A stretch of 64,000 bases of DNA from Streptomyces sp. NBC_00554 (GTDB lineage: Bacteria; Actinomycetota; Actinomycetes; Streptomycetales; Streptomycetaceae), in NCBI RefSeq assembly GCF_041431135.1, contig NZ_CP107799.1, positions 9,068,501-9,132,500 on the forward strand, read 5' to 3'. The notes beneath the pieces are model-generated. The model was not told the DNA's origin. It was given only the letters and a program-made list of their open reading frames with translations, and ran no database searches. Shown one piece after another: positions 25,786-32,562 of the stretch. Made by a program: the position numbers and the translations under genes. Numbering within the stretch: the first letter of the stretch is position 1; each line of letters starts with the position of its first letter.

Positions 25786-27324
25786 TCAGGCCGAACCGAG
25801 CCGGGTGACGACGGCGGCCACGGCGCAGTGCGCGTTCGCGAGGTTCGTCTCGAACGAGTTGGTGTAGAAGTGCACGCCGCGGGTGAGCGGCCCGACGTAG
25901 AGCGCGCGCTCGGACAGGGAGCCGCCCCGCCGGACGACCCGCATGGTGTCGAAGTCGACGTCGATCCCGCCGAGCGGGTGGGGGCTGATGTCGCCGCGCA
26001 TCAGCATGTTCTGGATCAGCGAGGAGTCGCTGCGGTCGAGCGCGAAGCCGGTGCCGGTGGCGTTGACGAGATGGTCGACCTTGTAGGCCGCCGCCTCCGC
26101 GCCGGCCGGTGACGCCTCGATACGGAAGAGCTCGCGCTCCTCGTCGTACGCCACCGACGTCAGTCCGCTGGCGACCTCGAACGCGCCTTCCGTGGCCATC
26201 ACGAGCAGTCTGCGTGCGTTGTCCAGCGGCATGCAGTGGCGGAACATCGACCAGATCGACAGATGGTTGTGGATGAACGCGGCGCGGGCCTCGGCGGACA
26301 TGGCCCGCCAGACCTGCGGGACGACCTCGGAGGTGGCGTCGAGGATCGAGTACCAGAGCGTCTGGCCGTTCTCGGCCAGTTCGATGTCCTTGGCGAGCGT
26401 GGCGGTGAAGGCCGCGGAGGGCTCGGCCAGTACCCGCGACCAGTCGATCGCCAGCCCGAGACCGTCCTCCAGCTCGCGCTGGAAGAGCGCGGCGACCTCG
26501 GTGAACTCCAGCGCCCTGGTGAAGTCCTCGGTGAGCAGCCGCAGGTTCTCCTCGGTCACATGGCGCAGGGTGTGGCGCACCCGGGGGCCCTGGACCTTGG
26601 GCAGTGAGCGGCGCCGGGAGAAGCAGGTGATCGCGCCCCGGTGTCCGGAGCCGCGCAGCTGAAGCAGCGCGTCGACCGCGGTCAGGCTGGTGCCGAGGAT
26701 GCCCACCGTGGCGTCCGGGTCGATCCCTTCGAGCCCCGCGCCGTGCCACATCGAGTGGACGTAGGTGGGGACCTTCGTGAACTCCAGGTACTCGGTCGAG
26801 GGGAGGTCGCCCAGGCAGAGGAAGGCGTAGTCGAAGACGAAGTGGTCGAGTCCGGCGATCAGATGGATGCCCCGGGAGTCCTCGCGGCAGTCGCTCACCA
26901 CCGACTTGTGGGTGATCACCTTGGTGCCGTGCTGCCGCGCCTGGACGAGCGCTTCCTCGAAGAACTCCTGGAGATACGCGGCGAAGAGCCGGCGTGGCAC
27001 GTAGTCGGTGTCCGCGAGGGTGTGCGCCCCGTCCTCGTGAGCGGTCAGCCACCGCACGAAGTGGCCGGGATCGTCGGCGTGGACGCTCATGGTGGACGCC
27101 CGCATGTTCAGCAGATGACAGTCGTGCGGTGTGCTGTAGGCGACTCCGGCGCCGAGTCGCTCCTTGGTCTCGAAGACATGGATCTCCGCGCCCGCCGCGC
27201 GGTCACTCGCGGCCAGGGAGCGGACCAGCGCGACGAAGACGCCGACACCGGTCGCTCCCATTCCGGCGATCGCGAATCGCCGGGCCCGGTCGGGGGGCGG
27301 TACTGCGCCGCTTTCGGCTGACAT
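25786..27324 (-). CDS. FAD/NAD(P)-binding oxidoreductase (COG4529/NAD_binding_9-like)
   Basis: This 512-aa flavoprotein has an N-terminal FAD motif (FAIAGMGATGVGVFVAL), an LGAGVAYSTPHDCHLLNMRAS segment typical of COG4529 proteins, a second nucleotide-binding motif (VGILGTSLTAVDAL, about residues 205-218), and a C-terminal NATGTGFAL...LYVGPLTRGVHFYTNSFE block. Two nucleotide sites suggest FAD plus NAD(P)H, as in flavin N-hydroxylases, although it is not the classical SidA/PvdA type. It lies immediately upstream of the formyltransferase gene, which makes N-hydroxylation followed by formylation an attractive but unproven sequence. ATG 27324 fits the domain start. Confidence 0.75.
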   Translation of the reverse strand: MSAESGAVPPPDRARRFAIAGMGATGVGVFVALVRSLAASDRAAGAEIHVFETKERLGAGVAYSTPHDCHLLNMRASTMSVHADDPGHFVRWLTAHEDGAHTLADTDYVPRRLFAAYLQEFFEEALVQARQHGTKVITHKSVVSDCREDSRGIHLIAGLDHFVFDYAFLCLGDLPSTEYLEFTKVPTYVHSMWHGAGLEGIDPDATVGILGTSLTAVDALLQLRGSGHRGAITCFSRRRSLPKVQGPRVRHTLRHVTEENLRLLTEDFTRALEFTEVAALFQRELEDGLGLAIDWSRVLAEPSAAFTATLAKDIELAENGQTLWYSILDATSEVVPQVWRAMSAEARAAFIHNHLSIWSMFRHCMPLDNARRLLVMATEGAFEVASGLTSVAYDEERELFRIEASPAGAEAAAYKVDHLVNATGTGFALDRSDSSLIQNMLMRGDISPHPLGGIDVDFDTMRVVRRGGSLSERALYVGPLTRGVHFYTNSFETNLANAHCAVAAVVTRLGSA

Positions 27325-27365
27325 TGCTTGGGCGAGCCTTTCGTGGTGGCGGTCGGGAGGAGCGC

Positions 27366-28652
27366 TCAGTGGCCCTGCGGACCGCGGTCGATGAGCTGCT
27401 CGCGCTCGGGGCCCACGGAGACGTACCGGACGGGAGCGCCGACGAGCTCCTCCACGCGCAGCACATAGGCGGCCGCGGCCGGGGGCAGCCGGTCGAAGTC
27501 CCGCACCGCGGTGATGTCCTCGTCCCAGCCGGGCACGGTCTCGTAGACCGGCCGGGCCCTGTCCAGGAGATGCGTCATGGGGAAGTCGGCGACCGGCACT
27601 CCGTCGATCTCGTACGCCGTGCAGATCCGCAGTTCGGGCAGACCGCTCAGGCTGTCGAGCTTGGTGAGCGCGAGCTCGCCCGCACCCTGGACGAGCACGC
27701 CGTAGCGGGAGGCCACGGCGTCGAAGTGGCCGATCCTGCGGGGGCGTCCGGTGTTCACTCCGTACTCACCGGACGACATGCGCAGCGCGTCGGCCCAGGG
27801 GCCGGACTCCTCGGTGACGAACGGGCCTTCGCCGACACAGGTGGAGAAGGCCTTCATCACGCCGGTCACCCGGGTGAGCGGTGTGCCGGGCAGGCCCGAG
27901 CCGACCGGGGCGTAGCCGGCCAGCGAGGAGGACGAGGTGGTGTAGGGGTAGATCCCGTACAGGATGTCGCGCAGCGCGCCGAGCTGGGCCTCGCACATGA
28001 TGTGCTTGCCCGCCTGCTCGGCGCGGACGAGTCCGGGGCTCACATCGCGGACGTACGGGCGCAGCCGCTCCGCGTGCTCGTGGCCCCACTTGACCATGTC
28101 GTCGAGGGAGATCGGCGGTGCTTCGGGGTAGAGCGCGCTGTGCGCGAGGTTCTTCCACTCGATCACCGGGGCGAGCCGCCGGCGCAGCAGTTCCTCGTCG
28201 AAGAGCTCGCCGAGCTGGAGGGCCTTCTTGAGGTAGCGGTCCCCGTAGACGGGGGCGATGCCGCGCCGGGTGGAGCCGAAGGGCTGGTCGGCGAGGCGGT
28301 CCTCCTCCCAGGCGTCCTGGTCCCGGTGGAAGGGGAAGCACACCGTGGCCCGGTCGGAGATGAGCAGTCCGGAGGTGTCGATGCCGCTCTCACGCAGCTG
28401 GGAGAGCTCCTCGTCGAGGGACTCCAGGTCCAGCACGGTGCCGGGGCCGATCACGTTCACGGTGCCCGGGTTGAAGATCCCCGAGGGGATCAGTCTGAGC
28501 TTGAAGGTGCCCAGGTCGTTGATGACGGTGTGACCGGCGTTGTTGCCGCCCTGGTACCTGACCACCAGGTCCGCGTCGCGGGCCAGGTAGTCGATCATCC
28601 GGCCCTTGCCCTCGTCGCCCCAGTTGATGCCGACGACCGCGTGCAGTGTCAT
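27366..28652 (-). CDS. Adenylosuccinate synthetase paralogue with diverged IMP site
   Basis: This 428-aa protein is the usual length of PurA and keeps the catalytic GTP-loop NWGDEGKGR and the His of QGGNNAGHT. The aspartate loop reads TGRPRRIGHFD and the end VSVGPEREQ. However, the normally invariant IMP-loop GTTGRGIGPAYxDK reads GSTRRGIAPVYGDR, and GAQGxxLDIDHGTYP reads EAQLGALRDILYGIYP. It is therefore unlikely to be the housekeeping enzyme. It may be a product-insensitive target copy (self-resistance) or a GTP-dependent ligase that couples aspartate to a different acceptor. ATG 28652 starts directly at MTLHAVVGINWGDEG. It is the second gene of the operon. Confidence 0.85.
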   Translation of the reverse strand: MTLHAVVGINWGDEGKGRMIDYLARDADLVVRYQGGNNAGHTVINDLGTFKLRLIPSGIFNPGTVNVIGPGTVLDLESLDEELSQLRESGIDTSGLLISDRATVCFPFHRDQDAWEEDRLADQPFGSTRRGIAPVYGDRYLKKALQLGELFDEELLRRRLAPVIEWKNLAHSALYPEAPPISLDDMVKWGHEHAERLRPYVRDVSPGLVRAEQAGKHIMCEAQLGALRDILYGIYPYTTSSSSLAGYAPVGSGLPGTPLTRVTGVMKAFSTCVGEGPFVTEESGPWADALRMSSGEYGVNTGRPRRIGHFDAVASRYGVLVQGAGELALTKLDSLSGLPELRICTAYEIDGVPVADFPMTHLLDRARPVYETVPGWDEDITAVRDFDRLPPAAAAYVLRVEELVGAPVRYVSVGPEREQLIDRGPQGH

Positions 28653-28701
28653 GTGTTCTCGTTCCTCGGGTGGTTCGGTGCTGTGTCGCGCGCGGCGCGG
28701 G

Positions 28702-29883
28702 TCAGACGCGGGCCACACCGCTGCGACGGGCGGCGTCCGCGACCGCGCGGGTGACGGCCGGCGCCACGCGTGCGTCGAAGGAGTCGGGCAGGACGCGGTC
28801 GGGCGTCAGTTCCTCCGCGACCACGTCGGCCAGCGCGCGGGCCGCGGCCAGCTTCATCGACTCGGTGATGCGGGTGGCCCGCACCTGGAGTGCTCCGGCG
28901 AAGATGCCGGGGAACGCCAGCACGTTGTTGACCTGGTTGGGGAAGTCCGAGCGGCCGGTGCCGACAACGGACGCGTAGCGGCGCGCGGCGTCCGGGAGGA
29001 TCTCCGGGTCGGGGTTGGAGAGCGCGAAGACGATCGCGTCGGCGGCCAGTCCCCGGAAGGCTTCCTCGGCCATCGGGCTGCCGGAGAGCCCGATGAAGAC
29101 GTCCGCGCCGCGCATCGCGGTCCCGATGGAGCCGGTGAGGCCCGCACGGTTGCTGTCGCGGGCCAGCGCCTGCTTGGCGGGGTTGAGGTCGTCGCGTCCT
29201 TCGTGGACGATCCCCTTGCTGTCGCAGACCACGATGTCGCCGATGCCCGCGTCGAGCAGGATGCGGGCCACCGCGATGCCGGAGGCGCCGGCCCCGGCCA
29301 CCACGGCGCGCAGATCCGCCAGTTCGCGGTGGGTGACGCGGGCGGCGTTCCACAGCGCGGCAAGCGTGACGACGGCCGTGCCGTGCTGGTCGTCGTGGAA
29401 GACCGGGATGTCCAGGCGTTCCTGGAGCTTGCGCTCGATCTCGAAGCAGCGCGGCGCGGAGATGTCCTCGAGGTTGATGCCGCCGAAGGCCGGGGCCAGC
29501 CTCGCCACCGTCTCCACGATCTCGTCCGGGTCGGTGCAGTCCAGCGCGATCGGGACCGCGTTGACGCCCGCGAGCTGCTTGAACAGGATCGCCTTGCCCT
29601 CCATCACGGGAAGCGAGGCGGCCGGCCCGATGTCGCCGAGGCCGAGCACGGCCGTGCCGTCGGTGACCACGGCGACCGAGGAGGACTTCCAGGTGTACTC
29701 GTACGCCAGCTCCGGGTTCTCGGCGATCGCGCTGCACACCCGGGCCACTCCCAGGGTGTAGGCGAGTGAGAGGTCTTCGGCGCCGCGCAGCGGCACCGTG
29801 GCGCACACCTCCATCTTTCCGGCGCGGTGATAGGCCAGCACCGGTTCTTCCAGCTTTGCGGAGGGGGACAGCTCGGTCGTCAT
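28702..29883 (-). CDS. NAD(P)-dependent malic enzyme
   Basis: This 393-aa protein has the malic-enzyme signatures TWKSSSVAVVTDGTAVLGLGDIG, the metal-binding INLEDISAPRCFEIE, FHDDQHGTAVV and the nucleotide-binding AGAGASGIAVAR. It converts malate to pyruvate and CO2 with reduction of NAD(P). ATG 29883, preceded by GAAAGGG, is preferred; the frame is open upstream to 29976, but that part overlaps the promoter and operator. It is the first gene of the operon. It may supply reducing power or pyruvate to the pathway, or consume malate/fumarate-derived carbon left by an aspartate-donating ligase. A primary-metabolism gene in this position under the shared operator is unusual. Confidence 0.9.
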   Translation of the reverse strand: MTTELSPSAKLEEPVLAYHRAGKMEVCATVPLRGAEDLSLAYTLGVARVCSAIAENPELAYEYTWKSSSVAVVTDGTAVLGLGDIGPAASLPVMEGKAILFKQLAGVNAVPIALDCTDPDEIVETVARLAPAFGGINLEDISAPRCFEIERKLQERLDIPVFHDDQHGTAVVTLAALWNAARVTHRELADLRAVVAGAGASGIAVARILLDAGIGDIVVCDSKGIVHEGRDDLNPAKQALARDSNRAGLTGSIGTAMRGADVFIGLSGSPMAEEAFRGLAADAIVFALSNPDPEILPDAARRYASVVGTGRSDFPNQVNNVLAFPGIFAGALQVRATRITESMKLAAARALADVVAEELTPDRVLPDSFDARVAPAVTRAVADAARRSGVARV

Positions 29884-29946
29884 CGGGGCCCTTTCGTCGT
29901 GGCCGGGCGTCCGGATCGAGCCAGCGGTCCCAGCGGGTCGCCGTTG

Positions 29947-29976
29947 AAGGTAGGGGGAGTTGCCGAAAGTTGTCAA
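29947..29976 (-). promoter_or_regulatory. Promoter of the 12-gene biosynthetic operon
   Basis: On the minus strand, TTGACA (29976-29971) and TACCTT (29952-29947) are separated by 18 bp and lie about 65 bp upstream of the malic-enzyme ATG, giving a good sigma-70-like match. The -35 element is embedded in the TTGAC-N7-GGCAA operator. Confidence 0.6.
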
Positions 29977-29996
29977 TGCTTGCCAGATGCCGTGAC
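29960..29996. promoter_or_regulatory. Operator pair in the biosynthetic promoter
   Basis: TTGCC-gaaagtt-GTCAA (29960-29976) is an imperfect dyad covering the -35 region. A second TTGCC half-site begins exactly 20 bp later (29980-29984), but its partner arm is degenerate. The segment GTTGCC-N9-CAATGCTTGCCAG is also found, with one mismatch, in the regulator promoter at 30296-30323. Confidence 0.6.
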
Positions 29997-30097
29997 CTGC
30001 GATTACCGTTCCACTGCACCAGTGACCCCAGGGGGTGCCCGCTGCGGGACGGCGGGTGGTGTGGTCCTGAAAGTGACGTGAGATAGAGAGTGAACAA

Positions 30098-30259
30098 GTG
30101 AAGACTGTTCTGCCTGTGGCGGCGGGTTTCGGCCTTTCCGTCCTTCTGGCCCTTGTGGCTGTTCAGCTCGGTAGTGCCGAGGTCGGTCAGGTCTCCGCGG
30201 AGAGTTCCTCGGTGGTCGTCGAGGCGGCGTCCGCGTACGGCAACATCGACTGGCCCTAG
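30098..30259 (+). CDS. 53-aa secreted peptide precursor, candidate signalling pheromone
   Basis: GTG 30098 (GAGAG RBS 7 bp upstream) opens a 53-codon frame ending at TAG 30257-30259. The product starts MKTVLPVAAGFGLSVLLALV, a single Lys followed by a 20-residue hydrophobic core, then reaches a plausible signal-peptidase site near QLGSA. The mature region is about 27 residues, acidic and Ser/Val-rich, and ends AYGNIDWP. It has no disulphide or lanthipeptide-like Cys and no obvious modification enzyme. It is divergent from the biosynthetic operon and 104 bp upstream of an XRE-TPR regulator gene on the same strand. Size, export signal and position are those of propeptides for RRNPP-type TPR sensors in Firmicutes. 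Function is inferred from context only. Confidence 0.7.
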   Translation: MKTVLPVAAGFGLSVLLALVAVQLGSAEVGQVSAESSSVVVEAASAYGNIDWP

Positions 30260-30288
30260 CACCGGCTGAGTGAGGGTGCTACCCCTGG

Positions 30289-30294
30289 TACAAT
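30289..30294 (+). promoter_or_regulatory. -10 element of regulator promoter
   Basis: TACAAT at 30289-30294 matches the sigma-70 -10 consensus; no convincing -35 is seen. Transcription would start near 30301, inside the first operator, which suggests autoregulation. Confidence 0.5.
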
Positions 30295-30296
30295 CG

Positions 30297-30333
30297 TTGC
30301 CTTATTCCGGCAATGTTTGCCAGGGGTTGGCAA
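30297..30333. promoter_or_regulatory. Two perfect tandem operators, TTGCC-N7-GGCAA
   Basis: TTGCC-ttattcc-GGCAA (30297-30313) and TTGCC-aggggtt-GGCAA (30317-30333) are perfect 5-bp dyads with identical 7-bp spacers. Their centres are 20 bp apart, about two helical turns, which would put bound dimers on the same DNA face. They lie just downstream of the -10 element. Confidence 0.75.
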
Positions 30334-30363
30334 CCCTCCGGGCCGGACAAGTGCGAAGATTTC

Positions 30364-31623
30364 ATGAGGTGGTGGCAGCGGATGCTGGAGCAGCCTGAAT
30401 TCGGCCGACGCTTGCGCCAGCTGAGGCGACAACTGGGCAAGTCACAGGCGGATCTCACCGGCCCCGGAATGTCCGCCGCCTACCTCTCCAGGTTGGAATC
30501 CGGAGCTCGGCCGCCCACGCAGCGAGCCATCGAGTACCTCGTGGACCGACTGGGAGTTCAGGCCGAGTCGTTCGACGTGCCGCCCGACTCCGACCTGGCG
30601 GACATCCTCGCCGCGAGCTTCACGGTCTTCGACAAGGAGCGTGACGCCGAGATGCGAACCATGCTCCAGAACGTCCTCGACGAGGCCGTGGACGTCGACC
30701 CGCAGACCCGCTGGCAGGCTCTCTCCCAGCTCGCGCGGTTGCACGGGGCGCTCGGCGACTACGAGGACGAGCGTGATGTGCTCCAGGAGATGAGGGATCT
30801 CAGCGACGTCATGGAGCGCCCGCTGCTCAGGGTGCATTCACGGATCAGGTTCGCTCGGACGGTCCGCAACCTGGGTGACGCGGAGTCGGCCAGGCAAGGG
30901 GTACGCGAGGCTCTCGAGCTGAGCGAACGGCATCGCCTTCATGTGCCTGCCACCGAACTGCTGCGCAGCAAGCTCCTGTTGGCCTCGGTCGAAGCCGAAC
31001 TGGGCAACCTCGCGGAGGCGGTCCGGCAGAGTTCCGACGTGATCGACTCGCTCCCGCGTACCGAAGGCGCGCTCGCCGCGGAGTCCTTCTGGGTCGCGGC
31101 GACGGTCCAAACGCGTCTCGGCCACTACGAGCAGGCCACTGCGCAGCTCCAGCGGGCCCTGGCCGCACTCGACAGCCGCGAGGACCTGACGCTGTGGATG
31201 CGACTGCGGCTGGCGGCGGCGTCTCTCGCACTGCAGGCCGGTCCTCCCCGGATCGAGGAGGCCGATGCCTGTCTGCGGGCCGTCGAGCCCGCTCTCGGTC
31301 TGGCCGGCACCCCTCGACACCATCACGAGTATCTGTTTCTGCGGGCCCAACTCGCTTTCCAGAAGGGCGAAACGGGCGAGGCGTGCGAGTTGTGCCGGCG
31401 CGCGGAGGAAGGCCTCGAGCTGCTTTCCTACCGTGACCGCATCCGGCTCGAGGTGCTCCGCGGGCTGCTCGACGCCGCCGCCGGAAACGAGGGCGCTCTG
31501 CCACGGGTGCGGAGTCTCGCCGCGCAGGTCCAGCAGGCGGGAATGCTCGATCTCGCCGCGGAGGTGTGGCGCGCAGTGGCCGAGGCCCCCGCGTCGCCGG
31601 CCGAGCCTTCAGGAAGTGCGTGA
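30364..31623 (+). CDS. XRE-HTH/TPR regulator, RRNPP-like peptide sensor candidate
   Basis: The protein is about 419 aa. An N-terminal XRE helix-turn-helix domain (FGRRLRQLRRQLGKSQADL...SAAYLSRLESGARPP, about residues 10-65) is followed by about 350 residues of all-helical TPR-like repeats (RWQALSQLARLHGALGDYEDE, ELGNLAEAVRQSSD, RLGHYEQATAQLQRAL, and further copies). HTH plus TPR array is the architecture of RRNPP quorum-sensing regulators (PlcR, NprR, Rgg, PrgX). Possible starts are ATG 30313, 30364 and 30382. 30313 lies inside the tandem operators and is unlikely; 30364 has GAAG 5 bp upstream. The gene follows the 53-aa peptide gene and is divergent from the NRPS operon, which it probably controls through the shared operators. 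Confidence 0.85.
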   Translation: MRWWQRMLEQPEFGRRLRQLRRQLGKSQADLTGPGMSAAYLSRLESGARPPTQRAIEYLVDRLGVQAESFDVPPDSDLADILAASFTVFDKERDAEMRTMLQNVLDEAVDVDPQTRWQALSQLARLHGALGDYEDERDVLQEMRDLSDVMERPLLRVHSRIRFARTVRNLGDAESARQGVREALELSERHRLHVPATELLRSKLLLASVEAELGNLAEAVRQSSDVIDSLPRTEGALAAESFWVAATVQTRLGHYEQATAQLQRALAALDSREDLTLWMRLRLAAASLALQAGPPRIEEADACLRAVEPALGLAGTPRHHHEYLFLRAQLAFQKGETGEACELCRRAEEGLELLSYRDRIRLEVLRGLLDAAAGNEGALPRVRSLAAQVQQAGMLDLAAEVWRAVAEAPASPAEPSGSA

Positions 31624-31633
31624 ACGGCGATCG

Positions 31634-31657
31634 TCTGCCCGCCTGCCGGCGGGCAGA
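31634..31657. terminator. Bidirectional terminator hairpin
   Basis: A perfect 10-bp stem (TCTGCCCGCC / GGCGGGCAGA) with a TGCC loop lies in the 51-bp gap between the convergent regulator gene and the end of the eCIS operon. No U-tract follows, as is common in Streptomyces. Confidence 0.8.
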
Positions 31658-31674
31658 TCGCGCGCTCTCCGCCG

Positions 31675-32562
31675 TTACGACGCCGGTACCTTCAGCTTCT
31701 CCCAACTGACCTTCCCCGGAATTCCGTCCGCGTCCTTGCCCTTGAAGCCCAGCTTGTGCTGCCAGGCCGTGTAGGACTTGCGGTCCGCGTCCGTCCAGTT
31801 GGGGCTCGGGCCATCCTCGTAACGGCCGCAGCCCTCGGCGACCAGGCGCTTGCCCATGGCGGTGATCAGCGGGTCGTGGCGGCCGACCTGGAAGAAACCG
31901 GCGCCGGGGAACGGCTCGTACGAGGGCTTGGGCTGCGGCTTGGGGTCGGGGCTCGAGCCACCGCTCGGCCTGCCCTTCAGACGGTCCCCGATACGGGAGC
32001 GCATACCGTCCATCGTGAAACCGCGCGGGTCCTGTTTGCCCGGCTGCCACTCCTTGTGGCCGATGACGGAACGCTCGCTCCAGCCGTAGTGGCGGCAGAT
32101 CGCGGCCGAGACCTTCTCGATGGCTTCCTTCTGCGCCTCGGGCCAAGGGTCCTTGCCGTTGCCGAGGTTGACGCACTCGAAGCCGTAGAAGTGGCGGTTG
32201 CCGTCGGTGTCGGCCTCGTTGTCCGGCGGCAGCTTCGTCTCGTTGACGACGGCGCGCAGGACGTCGCCGTCGCCGAGGCCCGCGTGGTTGGCGCGGCCGT
32301 TGCCGACCAGGTGGACGTGGCCCTTCTTGTCGATCACGCCGTGGCACAGCGGGCCGGGCAGGGCCGAGTAGCCGTTGTAGCAGAGGGACACGGACGAGTC
32401 GGTGCCCGAGGTGACGGTGTGGTGGATCATCACGCCGTTCATCGGGCCCCACGGACCCTTCGAATTGCGGTTGTGCGTACGCCAGTTGCGTACCTCGTGG
32501 ACCGTCACGCCCTCCGCGCGCAGGATCTCCACCAGTTTGGACGCACTCATCGGCTTGGCCAT
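31675..32562 (-). CDS. N-acetylmuramoyl-L-alanine amidase with C-terminal binding repeat, eCIS-linked
   Basis: This 295-aa protein has an amidase_2/PGRP-type catalytic domain (about 35-190): MIHHTVTSG, the YGFECVNLG strand, and VIGHKEWQPGKQDPR, with the Zn-binding His residues in HHT and GHKEW. A Pro/Lys linker leads to a C-terminal FFQVGRHDPLITAMGKRLVAEG...YTAWQHKLGFKG module, which resembles Streptomyces peptidoglycan-binding repeats. It has no signal peptide, so release would need lysis, a holin or the injection particle itself. Its ATG overlaps the stop of the DUF6519 gene (TGATG), placing it as the last gene of the eCIS operon. A role in cell-wall breach or particle release is likely. 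Confidence 0.85.
   Translation of the reverse strand: MAKPMSASKLVEILRAEGVTVHEVRNWRTHNRNSKGPWGPMNGVMIHHTVTSGTDSSVSLCYNGYSALPGPLCHGVIDKKGHVHLVGNGRANHAGLGDGDVLRAVVNETKLPPDNEADTDGNRHFYGFECVNLGNGKDPWPEAQKEAIEKVSAAICRHYGWSERSVIGHKEWQPGKQDPRGFTMDGMRSRIGDRLKGRPSGGSSPDPKPQPKPSYEPFPGAGFFQVGRHDPLITAMGKRLVAEGCGRYEDGPSPNWTDADRKSYTAWQHKLGFKGKDADGIPGKVSWEKLKVPAS

Noticed and set aside
30313..30363. ATG 30313 as the start of the XRE-TPR regulator
   Set aside because: It would place both perfect operators and the expected transcription start inside or at the start codon; ATG 30364 or 30382 sit better with the HTH start.
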